Positions 1 through 8,702 of a stretch of DNA of 64,000 nucleotides are shown here, piece after piece. The DNA is taken from contig NZ_JABEKT010000001.1 in NCBI RefSeq assembly GCF_013283195.1, positions 406,695 through 470,694 of the forward strand, given 5' to 3'. The notes beneath the pieces were generated by a model. It was not told the DNA's origin, searched no databases, and worked only from the letters and a program-made list of their open reading frames with translations. Positions within the stretch are counted from its first letter, which is position 1, and each line of letters starts with the position of its first letter. This DNA comes from Ensifer adhaerens (GTDB taxonomy: Bacteria; Pseudomonadota; Alphaproteobacteria; Rhizobiales; Rhizobiaceae). Made by a program: the position numbers and the translations under genes.

Positions 1-2
1 AG

Positions 3-296
3 GTTGCCGGCGGCGCCAATGTGATTGCCTTTACCACTGGCCGCGGCAGCTGTTTCGGCTGCAGGCCGGCACCGTCGATCAAGCTGACCAGCAACACCGC
101 GCTGTTTCAGGCGATGGAAGAAGACATGGACATCGATTGTGGCGTGATCGCCTCCGGGGAGGCGACGATCGCCGGTCTCGGCCGCGAGATCTTTGATCTG
201 ATCATCGATACCGCTTCAGGAAAGAAGACCAAGAGCGAACTCTTCGGTTACGGCGACAACGAATTCGTGCCCTGGCATCTCGGGGCGACACTCTGA
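3..296 (+). CDS. UxaA-family sugar-acid dehydratase, C-terminal fragment
   Basis: Only the last ~97 codons are present; the reading frame is open at the left edge, so the gene begins outside the window. The segment GRGSCFGC followed by a PSIKL stretch and DMDIDCG is characteristic of the C-terminal half of altronate/galactarate dehydratase-type enzymes (UxaA/GarD family), which dehydrate hexonate-type sugar acids to 2-keto-3-deoxy acids. The two cysteines of SCFGC may take part in metal binding, but I infer that. It ends 40 bp before an aldo/keto reductase and lies upstream of a sugar transporter, which fits a sugar oxidation operon. The substrate cannot be read from the sequence. Confidence 0.85.
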   Translation, partial: VAGGANVIAFTTGRGSCFGCRPAPSIKLTSNTALFQAMEEDMDIDCGVIASGEATIAGLGREIFDLIIDTASGKKTKSELFGYGDNEFVPWHLGATL

Positions 297-336
297 CGAT
301 GTGATTTCGCGCATCCTTGGGGGAGGAGACAAGGGA

Positions 337-1356
337 ATGCAGACGAGAAAGATCGGTCGCACCGACCTGTCGGTGACCGAATACAGTTTTGGCGCCGCCG
401 GCCTTGGCGGGCTCTACAGGGAGTGCACGCGAGACGCGGCAATGGCAACGCTGGATGCCGCCTGGTCCGCCGGCTTGCGCTACTTCGACGTTGCGCCGTA
501 CTACGGGCTCGGTCTTGCCGAACGGCGGGTCGGCGATTTCCTGCGCGACAAGCCGCGTGACGAGTTTGTGCTATCCACCAAAGTTGGCCGGCTGTTGCAT
601 CCGGTGCCGGAAGGTGATGTGCCCGACTATTCCTACGTCAAGCCGCTGAACTTCGACGTAGCGTACGACTACAGCTACGATGCCATCATGCGTTCGGTCG
701 AATTCAGCTATGCGCGCCTCGGTCTCAATCGCATCGATATCCTCTATGTGCACGATATCGGCGTCTACACCCATGGCGCCGCCCGCAACGCCGTCTACCT
801 GAAGCAATTGCTGGATTCGGGCCTGAAGGCGCTGGAGGAACTGAAGGCGGGCGGCGTCATCGCCGCCTACGGTCTGGGGGTCAACGAGGTCCCGGTTTGC
901 CTCGACGTGATGCGGCACGCCGATATCGACTGCATCCTGCTTGCGGGCCGCTACACGCTGCTCGACCGGTCCGCCGTCGTCGAGCTTCTGCCGCTCTGCG
1001 AAAAGAAGAAGACGTCGCTTATCGTCGGCGGCGTGTTCAACTCAGGCATCCTTGCGACCGGTCCCGTCGATGGCGCGCATTTCGACTATATGCCGGCCAA
1101 CAGCGAGGTCCTTGAGAAGGTCGGCGCGATGGAGCGGATCGCCCGGGAGCGGGGTGTACCGCTTGCCGCTGCCGCCATGCAGTTCCCGCTCGACAATCCG
1201 GTGGTTGCCTCGGTCCTGCTCGGGACAGCGAAACCGGAGAGCTTGCGGCGCAACATGGATGCGCTGAGGCACAGACTGTCTACGGACGATTTTTCGGCCT
1301 TTGAGCCCTACACGCTTGTGGCGCCGGAGCTTGGATTGGAGGCTGTCCGGGCCTGA
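337..1356 (+). CDS. Aldo/keto reductase, sugar (aldose) dehydrogenase type
   Basis: A 339-residue TIM-barrel NAD(P)-dependent oxidoreductase. The four catalytic residues of the superfamily are in place: Asp51 and Tyr56 (in RYFDVAPYYG), Lys82 (STKVG) and His139 (YVHDIG). The sequence style matches the D-threo-aldose/L-fucose dehydrogenase and pyridoxal dehydrogenase group, which oxidise the anomeric carbon of a sugar to a lactone. The ATG at 337 is chosen because GGGAGGAG sits at 321-328; a GTG at 301 would lack such a site. It lies between a sugar-acid dehydratase and a sugar ABC transporter, so a role as the first oxidation step of the imported sugar is a reasonable inference. Confidence 0.85.
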   Translation: MQTRKIGRTDLSVTEYSFGAAGLGGLYRECTRDAAMATLDAAWSAGLRYFDVAPYYGLGLAERRVGDFLRDKPRDEFVLSTKVGRLLHPVPEGDVPDYSYVKPLNFDVAYDYSYDAIMRSVEFSYARLGLNRIDILYVHDIGVYTHGAARNAVYLKQLLDSGLKALEELKAGGVIAAYGLGVNEVPVCLDVMRHADIDCILLAGRYTLLDRSAVVELLPLCEKKKTSLIVGGVFNSGILATGPVDGAHFDYMPANSEVLEKVGAMERIARERGVPLAAAAMQFPLDNPVVASVLLGTAKPESLRRNMDALRHRLSTDDFSAFEPYTLVAPELGLEAVRA

Positions 1357-1507
1357 CGCTTCGGGAGCCGGATCAGCGATCTTCGCGGATAGGGTTCCCG
1401 GACGCCGCATATCGAAACGCAACGCCGGAGGAGGCAGCACAGTCACGCAAATCGCAGCAACGACTGCTTGCAAAGCGGACAGTGTTGTATTAGCGTTTCG
1501 ATATGTT

Positions 1508-1553
1508 TTTTATCGATAAAAGATCGATCTGCAAGCACCTGGCAGATCGATCT
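1508..1553 (+). promoter_or_regulatory. Two adjacent palindromes upstream of the sugar-binding protein gene
   Basis: Positions 1508-1521 form a perfect 14-bp palindrome (TTTTATCGATAAAA). Directly after it, 1521-1532 (AGATCGATCTGC) and 1542-1553 (GCAGATCGATCT) form a perfect 12-bp inverted repeat with a 9-nt loop. Both lie 40-85 bp before the start of the periplasmic binding protein gene. They may be an operator for a sugar-responsive repressor plus a leader hairpin. No regulator gene is in the window, so its identity is unknown. Confidence 0.5.
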
Positions 1554-1592
1554 CCATAAGATGGAACGAGGTGCACTGAGAGGAGAAACCCA

Positions 1593-2582
1593 ATGAGCAT
1601 AACCAAGCACATTCTTTCCCGTCGTGCCTTCACCGCTCTCGCCGGAGCCGCGATGATCGCCACCATGGCGCCGGCCGCGTCCTTCGCGCAGGATGTCACC
1701 ATTCCGATCATCGTCAAGGACACCACGTCGTTCTACTGGCAGATCGTGCTGGCTGGTGCGCGTGCAGCCGGCAAGGATCTCGGCGTCAACGTTCCCGAAC
1801 TCGGCGCACAGTCCGAATCCGATATCAACGGTCAGATCAGCATTCTCGAAAACGCCGTTGCCGGTTCCCCGGCTGCCGTCGTGATCTCGCCGACGGAATT
1901 CAAGGCTCTGGGCAAACCGATCGACGAGGCCGCTAAAGCGGTTCCGATCATCGGCATCGACTCCGGCGCCGATTCCAAGGCCTTCTCCTCGTTCCTGACG
2001 ACCGACAACGTTCAGGGTGGCAGGATCGCTGCTGATGGTCTGGCTGCAGCGATCAAGGAAATGTCGGGCAAGGAAGAGGGCGATATCGCCATTATCACCA
2101 GCCTGCCGGGCGTCGGTTCGCTCGACCAGCGCCGCGAAGGCTTCCTCGACCAGATCAAGACGAAATATCCGGGCTTCAAGGTCGTCGCCGACAAATATGC
2201 CGATGGTCAGGCAACCACAGGCCTCAACATGATGACCGACCTGATCACCGCCAACCCGAACCTTGTCGGCGTCTTTGCCTCCAACCTGATCATGGCGCAG
2301 GGCGTTGGTCAGGCGATCGCCGAAAACAAGCTCGGCGACAAGATCAAGGTTATCGGCTTCGACAGCGACGAGAAGACCGTCGGCTTCCTGAAGGAAGGCG
2401 TTTTGGCTGGCCTCGTCGTCCAGGATCCCTATCGCATGGGCTATGATGGCGTGAAGACGGCGCTTGCGGTCTCGAAGAAGGAGAAGGTCGAGGCCAATGT
2501 CGATACCGGCGCCAATCTGGTGACCAAGGCGAACATGGCTGAGCCGAAGATCGACGCTCTGCTCAACCCGAAGGTCAATTGA
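1593..2582 (+). CDS. Sugar ABC transporter periplasmic substrate-binding protein
   Basis: 329 residues, with an N-terminal export signal (about residues 1-33) that contains SRRAF, an arrangement close to a twin-arginine signal, followed by a hydrophobic stretch and an AxA-like cleavage site (SFAQ). The rest is a type I periplasmic binding protein of the ribose/xylose class: start of domain 1 around TIPIIVKDTTSFYWQ, IGIDSGADS in the hinge region and VIGFDSDEKTVGFLKEG in the second domain. GAGAGGAG lies just upstream of the ATG. It is the first gene of a binding protein, ATPase, permease set and presumably delivers the sugar handled by the neighbouring dehydrogenases. The ligand is unknown. Confidence 0.9.
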   Translation: MSITKHILSRRAFTALAGAAMIATMAPAASFAQDVTIPIIVKDTTSFYWQIVLAGARAAGKDLGVNVPELGAQSESDINGQISILENAVAGSPAAVVISPTEFKALGKPIDEAAKAVPIIGIDSGADSKAFSSFLTTDNVQGGRIAADGLAAAIKEMSGKEEGDIAIITSLPGVGSLDQRREGFLDQIKTKYPGFKVVADKYADGQATTGLNMMTDLITANPNLVGVFASNLIMAQGVGQAIAENKLGDKIKVIGFDSDEKTVGFLKEGVLAGLVVQDPYRMGYDGVKTALAVSKKEKVEANVDTGANLVTKANMAEPKIDALLNPKVN

Positions 2583-2694
2583 CGGCAATCGGCGGCAAGC
2601 GCGCGAGCGTCGCCTGCCGCCGAGAATACGGGTGCCAGCGGTCGGATACGAGGACCGGCCGCTGGCAGTCCGCACGATGGGGAGGAGTGCTGAG

Positions 2695-4248
2695 ATGCCA
2701 GGTCTCGACGAGGTCAGCGATATCAAGAGCGACGGTCTGAGGACGGCTGCCCGCCACCCGGTGCCGAAGGGCGAACCGATCCTGGAAATGCGAGCGCTGC
2801 AGAAGAAGTACGGCGCTGTCGAAGCATTGAAACCCGCCTCAATCACATTCCTGTCCGGAGAAGTTCATGCAATCGTCGGCGAAAATGGCGCCGGCAAGTC
2901 GACACTGATCAAGCTTCTGACCGGCGTGATCCGCCGCACCTCGGGCGAAATCTACTGGTGTGGCAAGCCGGTTCAGCTCGACAACCCGCAGGAGGCGATC
3001 GCGCGCGGCATCAACGCCGTGCATCAGGAGGTCGTGCTTTGCCCGCACTTGAGCGTGGCCGCCAACATGTTCCTCGGCGACGAGATCAACAGCGCCGGCC
3101 TGATGCGCAAGCGTGCCATGACCGAGGCGGCCCAGAGCGTGCTTGATGATCTTGGCTTCAACCTGCCGGCAGCCGCAACGCTCGGCAGCCTGACGATCGG
3201 CCAGCAACAGCTGGTCGCGACCGCCCGCGCCGCCATGCGCGGCACCCAGTTTTTGATCTTCGACGAGCCGACCGCCTATCTGACCCGCCAGGAATCCGCC
3301 CAGCTCTTCCGGCTCATTCGCCGGCTACAGGGCGAGGGGGTGACGATCGTCTATATCAGCCACCGCATGGAGGAGGTGTTCGAACTCGCCGATCGTGTGT
3401 CGGTGCTGCGCGACGGCACCCATGTCGGCACGCGAAAGATCGGCGAGACCAACGACGCCGAGTTGATCACCCTGATGATCAACCGCACGATCGAGCAGAT
3501 CTATCACAAGGAACATTTTCAAGCCGGCGAAACGATCCTTGAAACCCGGGGCTTGAGCGGCCCCGGCTTCGAGGATGTGTCGCTCACCGTTCGTGCCGGC
3601 GAGATCGTCGGCCTCTATGGCCTGATCGGTGCCGGACGCAGCGAGTTTGCCCTTGGCCTCTACGGTCGCCATGCGGCGACTGCAGGCGAGGTCTACTGGC
3701 AGGGACGCAAGGTCAATATCGCCAATGAACGCAAGGCGATGGACCTCGGCATCGCGCTGGCGCCCGAAAGCCGGCGCGACCAGGGCCTTTGCCTCAACCT
3801 GCCGATCGGCCTCAATATCAATCTGCCGATCTTCAGTCGGTTGACTCGCGGTCTGACGATCAACCGTCTGAAAGAAATCGAGAATGCCGACAGGCAGATC
3901 CGCGATCTGAAGATCAAGACGCCGTCACGCCGTGTTCTGGCGTCGGCGATGTCCGGCGGCAATCAGCAGAAGATCGTCATCGGCAAGTGGCTGAGCCACG
4001 GCGCCAAGCTGTTCATCTTCGACGAACCGACGGTCGGCGTCGATGTCGGCACCAAGGCGGAAATCTACCGGCTGTTCGCCCGACTTCTGGAGAACGGCGC
4101 AGGGATCATCCTGATCTCCTCCTATCTGCCGGAGGTCTACGAACTCTCCGATCGCCTGCACGTGTTTCGGCGTGGGCGGCTGGTCGCCAGCCACGATTAC
4201 CGCGCCGCAAGCCACGAGGAAGTGCTGACGCAGGCGATCGGCGTCTGA
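2695..4248 (+). CDS. Sugar ABC transporter ATP-binding protein, RbsA/MglA type
   Basis: 517 residues with two fused nucleotide-binding domains. Domain 1 has an intact Walker A (GENGAGKST), a signature-like LTIGQQQ and Walker B FDEPTAYL. Domain 2 has the degenerate Walker A usual for this family (GLIGAGRSEF), signature MSGGNQQ and Walker B FDEPTVGVDVG. This two-domain design is typical of carbohydrate importers whose permease is a homodimer. The ATG at 2695 follows GGGGAGGAG (2679-2687); a GTG further upstream at 2632 has no such site. It powers the importer formed with the genes on each side. Confidence 0.93.
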   Translation: MPGLDEVSDIKSDGLRTAARHPVPKGEPILEMRALQKKYGAVEALKPASITFLSGEVHAIVGENGAGKSTLIKLLTGVIRRTSGEIYWCGKPVQLDNPQEAIARGINAVHQEVVLCPHLSVAANMFLGDEINSAGLMRKRAMTEAAQSVLDDLGFNLPAAATLGSLTIGQQQLVATARAAMRGTQFLIFDEPTAYLTRQESAQLFRLIRRLQGEGVTIVYISHRMEEVFELADRVSVLRDGTHVGTRKIGETNDAELITLMINRTIEQIYHKEHFQAGETILETRGLSGPGFEDVSLTVRAGEIVGLYGLIGAGRSEFALGLYGRHAATAGEVYWQGRKVNIANERKAMDLGIALAPESRRDQGLCLNLPIGLNINLPIFSRLTRGLTINRLKEIENADRQIRDLKIKTPSRRVLASAMSGGNQQKIVIGKWLSHGAKLFIFDEPTVGVDVGTKAEIYRLFARLLENGAGIILISSYLPEVYELSDRLHVFRRGRLVASHDYRAASHEEVLTQAIGV

Positions 4249-4288
4249 TCGCGACAATGAAAATCAAGGGCAAGCAGGGAGAACGACG

Positions 4289-5266
4289 ATGAGTGCTGAA
4301 ACGGTCGAAAGCGGAACGGGTCCGGCGCCGCGGAAAGGCGTGAGCATTCTGTTCGGCCTGACGCTTCTCGGGCTCCTGCTTTTCCTCTGGCTGCTCCTGG
4401 GCCTTGCCACCAACAGTTTCTGGACGCCGAACAACATCAGCAACCTCTTGCGCCAGGGTGCGATGACGGCGATCCTCGCCGTCGGCCAGACCTTCGTTAT
4501 CATCACTGCCGGCATCGATCTGTCCGTCGGTGCCGTTGTCGGCTTCACCAGCGTCATCGTCGCCTGGCTGCTTGCCGCCGGCGTGCCGCTCTGGATCGCC
4601 ATCATCCTGACGCTCGCCTTCGGCGTCTTGATCGGCGCTTTCCATGCCTTCGGCATCGTTCGCATGGGGCTGCCGCCGTTCATCATCACGCTCGCAACGC
4701 TGACGTCGCTGCGCGGCATCGGGCTCTTGATCACCAACGGCTCGACGATCTCGATTACCAACGAGGCCTTCACCAATTTTTCCCGCGCCGATTTTCTCGG
4801 CGTGCCAAGCCTGTTCTGGATGGTGATCGTGGTGGCGATCCCGGCCTATGTCTTCCTGCACCTGAGCCGCTTCGGCCGCTACCTCTTTGCCGTCGGCTCC
4901 AACAGCGAGGCGGCGCGGCTTTCCGGTGTCAACGTGCATCGCACCATCTATCTCGCCTACATTCTGTCTTCGACCTGCGCCGCCTTCGTCGGCCTGCTCC
5001 TCGCCTCTCGCATCGGCATCGGCAACGCCACCCAGGCCGAAGGCTGGGAACTGCAGGCGATTGCCTCCTCGGTCATCGGCGGCACCAGTCTCTTCGGCGC
5101 GGTCGGCTCGGTGCATGGCCCGCTGCTCGGCGCCTTCATCCTCGCCACGATCAACAACGGTGCCAACCTGCTCAACGTCAATTCGTTCTGGCAGCGCATC
5201 ATCACCGGCGTGCTGATCATCGTGATCGTCTATTTTGACCAGCTCAGGCGGCGCGGCGCCCGTTAG
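4289..5266 (+). CDS. Sugar ABC transporter permease, RbsC type
   Basis: 325 residues, strongly hydrophobic, with roughly eight to ten membrane segments. Motifs typical of the ribose/galactoside permease family are visible: VGQTFVIITAGIDLSVGAV near residue 70 and the C-terminal cytoplasmic loop with SNSEAARLSGVN, the contact with the ATPase. A purine-rich AGGGAGAA site precedes the ATG. It is 40 bp downstream of the ATPase gene and forms the channel of the importer. Confidence 0.92.
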   Translation: MSAETVESGTGPAPRKGVSILFGLTLLGLLLFLWLLLGLATNSFWTPNNISNLLRQGAMTAILAVGQTFVIITAGIDLSVGAVVGFTSVIVAWLLAAGVPLWIAIILTLAFGVLIGAFHAFGIVRMGLPPFIITLATLTSLRGIGLLITNGSTISITNEAFTNFSRADFLGVPSLFWMVIVVAIPAYVFLHLSRFGRYLFAVGSNSEAARLSGVNVHRTIYLAYILSSTCAAFVGLLLASRIGIGNATQAEGWELQAIASSVIGGTSLFGAVGSVHGPLLGAFILATINNGANLLNVNSFWQRIITGVLIIVIVYFDQLRRRGAR

Positions 5267-5299
5267 GCGCCCGGCTCCCAACAACATACGGAAAATGCC

Positions 5300-6322
5300 A
5301 TGAAAGCCGTCCTCTGCCCGCAACCCGGTCGCCTGGAGATCGTTGACCGTGCGCCGGTGCCGACCCCACCCGCGGGTTGGGTCAGCGTCGCCGTCAGCCA
5401 TGTTGGTATCTGCGGCACCGACTATCACATCTTCGCCGGCAAGCACCCGTTCCTGGAATATCCGCGCGTCATGGGCCACGAGATCTCCGCCACCGTGCTT
5501 GCTAACGGACCGGGAACGGTGATCGCGCCAGGCACGCCTGTCGTGGTCAATCCCTATCTCTCCTGCGGCCTGTGTGTCGCCTGCCGCCGTGGAAAGCCGA
5601 ACTGCTGCACGGCGATCAAGGTGCTCGGTGTCCACACGGACGGCGCCTTCTGCGAGGAAATCCTCGTGCCCGAAGGCAATCTTTATCCGGCCATCGACCT
5701 CACGCCGGAAGCGGCCGCGACGGTGGAGTTTCTCGCCATCGGCGCCCACGCCGTGCGCCGGGCTGCCGCACCGGCCGGTGTGCGCGCCCTGGTCATCGGT
5801 GCCGGGCCGATCGGGCTTGGAACGGCCATTTTCTCGCGCATCGCCGGCCACGTCGTCACGCTGATGGATACCAGCACTGAAAGGTTGGCTTTCGCGACCG
5901 ACCGGCTCGGTTTCGGCGGCGGCCTCGTCGCCGACGAAGCAGCCGGCCGCCGCATCGCCGAAGCCACGGATGGCGACGGATACGACGTCGTCTTCGATGC
6001 CACCGGCCACGCCGGCTCGATGGAAGCTGCCTTCGGCCATGTGGCGCATGGGGGAACGCTGGTGTTCGTCAGCGTCGTCAAGGACGAGATCCGCTTCTCC
6101 GATCCGGAATTTCACAAGCGGGAGATGACGCTGATCGGCAGCCGCAACGCCACACGCGAGGATTTCGACCATGTGGTCAATGCGATCAGGCAAGGGCTGG
6201 TGCCGGTGGAGGCGCTGATTACCCATCGAACGACGATGGACGCGGTGGTTGAGGATTTGCCGCGCTGGGCAAACGAGAAATCCGGCCTGGTCAAGGCGAT
6301 TGTCCGGATCGCGGCGGCGTGA
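5300..6322 (+). CDS. Zinc-dependent alcohol/polyol dehydrogenase (MDR family)
   Basis: 340 residues of the medium-chain dehydrogenase family (sorbitol, L-idonate, galactitol and threonine dehydrogenase relatives). Catalytic zinc ligands are Cys38 (GICGTD) and the His60-Glu61 pair (MGHE). The structural zinc lobe is intact with Cys89, Cys92, Cys95 and Cys103. The Rossmann turn is GAGPIGLG. It is the last gene of the sugar import cluster, 33 bp after the permease, so it most likely oxidises a hydroxyl of the imported sugar or of a pathway intermediate. The exact substrate is not readable. Confidence 0.85.
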   Translation: MKAVLCPQPGRLEIVDRAPVPTPPAGWVSVAVSHVGICGTDYHIFAGKHPFLEYPRVMGHEISATVLANGPGTVIAPGTPVVVNPYLSCGLCVACRRGKPNCCTAIKVLGVHTDGAFCEEILVPEGNLYPAIDLTPEAAATVEFLAIGAHAVRRAAAPAGVRALVIGAGPIGLGTAIFSRIAGHVVTLMDTSTERLAFATDRLGFGGGLVADEAAGRRIAEATDGDGYDVVFDATGHAGSMEAAFGHVAHGGTLVFVSVVKDEIRFSDPEFHKREMTLIGSRNATREDFDHVVNAIRQGLVPVEALITHRTTMDAVVEDLPRWANEKSGLVKAIVRIAAA

Positions 6323-6656
6323 CGCCCCGGTCCTGCTGCAATGCGGAAGATCGGATTGAGGCCTGGCGGCCGTGGGGCGCTTCAGAAAAAAGCGTCTGCC
6401 CGTGCCCAAAAACGCGAATTTCTGAAGAAAACGGACGGTTTCGGCCAGCTCCGGGCAAGTCCGTTTGTTAAATATCAGCAATCCGGGCGCATTCTCGCAG
6501 AAGTCGCTTGTATCGAGGTGAAACGGGTATACTTGTTGCAGTGCACAAGAAACATGGTAGTCTTGCAAGGATTGCGGACACCAAGACAAACAATCGCAAG
6601 CTTGCGTCCGACTGGGAGCGGCGTTGTCGTTGATTGAACCAAGGGGTACGCTTCCT
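6323..6656. other. 334-bp intergenic region between the sugar cluster and phaZ
   Basis: No convincing gene. It holds an inverted repeat at 6429-6466 that could end the sugar operon, and a short palindrome at 6532-6549 (arms CTTGT/ACAAG around a TGCAGTGCA core) about 110 bp before phaZ. The latter could bind a regulator of polyhydroxybutyrate metabolism such as PhaR, which favours TGC/GCA-containing sites; that link is an inference. Confidence 0.4.
6429..6466 (+). terminator. Possible weak terminator of the sugar operon
   Basis: AAACGGAC (6429-6436) pairs with GTCCGTTT (6459-6466) around a 22-nt loop that is itself GC-rich, followed by GTTAAAT. The long loop and lack of a clear T run make this only a candidate. 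Confidence 0.3.
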
Positions 6657-7931
6657 ATGTTCTACCAGCTCTACGAATTGAACCATGCCATGATGGCGCC
6701 GTGGCGGACGGCGGCGGATGCCATGCGGCTTGCTTTCAGCAATCCGATGAACCCGATCTCGCACACCTATTTCGGCCGTGCGACAGCCGCTGGCCTCGAG
6801 GTCTTCGAACGAACGACGCGCCGCTACGGCAAGCCGGAATTCGGCCTTCCCGAAACGCTGATCGACGGACAGCCTGTCGGCGTTCACGAGCGCATCGTCT
6901 GGCGCGAGCCGTTCTGCAACCTGATCCATTTCGAACGGGCGCTGCCCAAGGGCAGGGCTGCCGATCCGAAAGTGCTGATCGTTGCGCCGATGTCGGGCCA
7001 CTATGCGACACTGCTGCGCGGAACCGTCGAAGCCCTGCTGCCGCATTCCGATATCTACATCACCGACTGGATCGACGCGCGCATGGTGCCCTTGAGCGAG
7101 GGCAATTTCGATCTCGATGATTACATCGACTACGTCATACAGATGCTGCACTTCCTTGGGCCTGACACGCACGTGATCGGGGTCTGTCAGCCGGCGGTCC
7201 CGGTGCTCGCAGCGGTCGCAGTGATGGAGGCGGCTGGCGATCCGCTGTCACCGGCCTCGATGACGCTGATGGGCGGGCCGATCGATACGCGCATCAACCC
7301 GACGGCCGTCAACAAGCTGGCCGAAGAGCGGCCGATCGAGTGGTTCCGCGACAATGTCGTCATGCCGGTGCCGTGGCCGCAGCCGGGCTTCATGCGCATG
7401 GTCTATCCCGGCTTCCTGCAGCTCTCGGGCTTCATGTCGATGAACCTCGACCGTCACCTGATCGCCCACAAGGAGTTCTTTGCCCATCTGGTGAAGAACG
7501 ATGGCGATGCCGCCGAGAAACACCGCGATTTCTACGACGAATACCTTGCCGTAATGGATCTGACGGCTGAGTTCTACCTGCAGACCGTTCAGGTCGTCTT
7601 CATGCAGCATGCGCTGCCGAAGGGCGAGATGATGCATCGGGGCCGGCGCGTCGATACCACGGCGATCAAGAAGGTCGCGCTCTTGACGGTCGAAGGCGAG
7701 AACGACGATATTTCGGGTCTCGGCCAGACCAAGGCGGCGCAGACGATCTGCACCAACATCCCCGAGCATATGCGCATGCACTATATGCAGCCTGATGTCG
7801 GGCACTACGGTGTGTTCAACGGCTCGCGTTTCCGTCGTGAGATCGCACCGCGCATCGTCGCCTTCCAGCGCGAGCATGCCCGGCATACCAACCCGGTAAA
7901 GCAGGTGATCAAGGGCGGAAAAACCGCCTGA
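6657..7931 (+). CDS. phaZ: Intracellular polyhydroxyalkanoate depolymerase
   Basis: 424 residues, alpha/beta hydrolase. The protein starts MFYQLYELNH, the usual beginning of alphaproteobacterial PhaZ, which decides for the ATG at 6657 rather than a TTG 33 bp upstream. The lipase-box-like motif has cysteine as nucleophile, Cys177 in IGVCQPAV, as is known for intracellular PhaZ; an acidic residue in GENDDISG and a histidine in DVGHYGVFNG complete the likely triad. It degrades native polyhydroxybutyrate granules in the cytoplasm, releasing hydroxybutyrate for reuse. It is followed by a small membrane protein gene on the same strand after 147 bp. Confidence 0.95.
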   Translation: MFYQLYELNHAMMAPWRTAADAMRLAFSNPMNPISHTYFGRATAAGLEVFERTTRRYGKPEFGLPETLIDGQPVGVHERIVWREPFCNLIHFERALPKGRAADPKVLIVAPMSGHYATLLRGTVEALLPHSDIYITDWIDARMVPLSEGNFDLDDYIDYVIQMLHFLGPDTHVIGVCQPAVPVLAAVAVMEAAGDPLSPASMTLMGGPIDTRINPTAVNKLAEERPIEWFRDNVVMPVPWPQPGFMRMVYPGFLQLSGFMSMNLDRHLIAHKEFFAHLVKNDGDAAEKHRDFYDEYLAVMDLTAEFYLQTVQVVFMQHALPKGEMMHRGRRVDTTAIKKVALLTVEGENDDISGLGQTKAAQTICTNIPEHMRMHYMQPDVGHYGVFNGSRFRREIAPRIVAFQREHARHTNPVKQVIKGGKTA

Positions 7932-8078
7932 TTTGTGAAAATCAGGGCTTTTGACCGCGTAGTGTCAAGGGCTTGTCCGATTCCGGGGAAGGGCGTCTTG
8001 TAGTCGATAGCGCGCCTTCCCACATCGTTTTCACCGGGCCGCAATGGGTGGTCCGGTTGATTGCGAGGAATCCTGAAG

Positions 8079-8507
8079 ATGAACCAATCTGCATTGATCC
8101 GTCCGGATTGGACGCCTGCGACCATTGCATTGATGGTGCTCGGTTTCGTGGTTTTCTGGCCGCTCGGCTTGGCCATGCTCGCCTACATCCTCTTCGGCGA
8201 GAAACTGAAAACGTTCAAGAAAGACGCCAACAGTACGGTCGACGGCATGTGCTCCGCCTTCAAGCGTGGCAATCGCGCCAACTGGTCACAGCCGCATCGC
8301 ACCGGCAACGTTGCCTTTGATGACTGGCGTGAAGCCGAACTTGCCCGCCTCGACGAAGAACGCCGTAAGCTCGATGAAATGCGCGAAGAATTCGATTCCT
8401 ACGTGCGCGAGCTTCGCCGCGCCAAGGACCAGGACGAGTTCGACCGCTTCATGCGCGACCGCCGCAACGGTGGCTCCGGTCCTGTTGCCCCGTTTGAGGC
8501 AAACTGA
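8079..8507 (+). CDS. DUF2852 family membrane protein
   Basis: 142 residues. One hydrophobic span near the N-terminus (IALMVLGFVVFWPLGLAMLAY, about residues 16-36) is followed by a charged, helical, probably coiled-coil tail rich in Glu, Arg and Lys (roughly 85-135). This layout and the starting sequence match the uncharacterised alphaproteobacterial DUF2852 family. The ATG at 8079 has a GAGG site; an in-frame start 18 bp earlier has none. It is probably anchored in the inner membrane with a cytoplasmic tail. Function unknown. Confidence 0.8.
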   Translation: MNQSALIRPDWTPATIALMVLGFVVFWPLGLAMLAYILFGEKLKTFKKDANSTVDGMCSAFKRGNRANWSQPHRTGNVAFDDWREAELARLDEERRKLDEMREEFDSYVRELRRAKDQDEFDRFMRDRRNGGSGPVAPFEAN

Positions 8508-8518
8508 GTGATGAAAAA

Positions 8519-8552
8519 GACATCCGGTGTTTCACATGAAACGCCGGATGTC
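8519..8552. repeat. 34-bp near-perfect palindrome with a parS-like core
   Basis: Arms GACATCCGG (8519-8527) and CCGGATGTC (8544-8552) flank inner arms GTTTCA and TGAAAC with only two central bases; the only other flaw is the 8528/8543 pair. The inner 16 bases (8528-8543) match the bacterial parS consensus TGTTTCACGTGAAACA at 14 positions. It lies 12 bp after the DUF2852 gene. The A-rich run is upstream, so as a terminator it would suit the minus strand better than the plus strand. Confidence 0.55.
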
Positions 8553-8702
8553 GCGATCGGCATAAGGCGCCACCTGTCGCTTCAAACGCGCAAATGGTGC
8601 CGTCTCATGTCGATCACAAACACCGACAATTCCCTGGATCGCGGCGCGCTTTAGGGAATTATGCATTAGCCGGAAAGGCCGCGAATCGGATAGAAAGCCG
8701 TC

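Noticed and set aside
4106..6589. An 827-codon open frame on the minus strand
   Set aside because: It lies opposite the permease and dehydrogenase genes, whose domains are clear. Its sequence is low in hydrophobic pattern and rich in Arg, Asp and Gly, the usual look of a shadow frame in GC-rich DNA.
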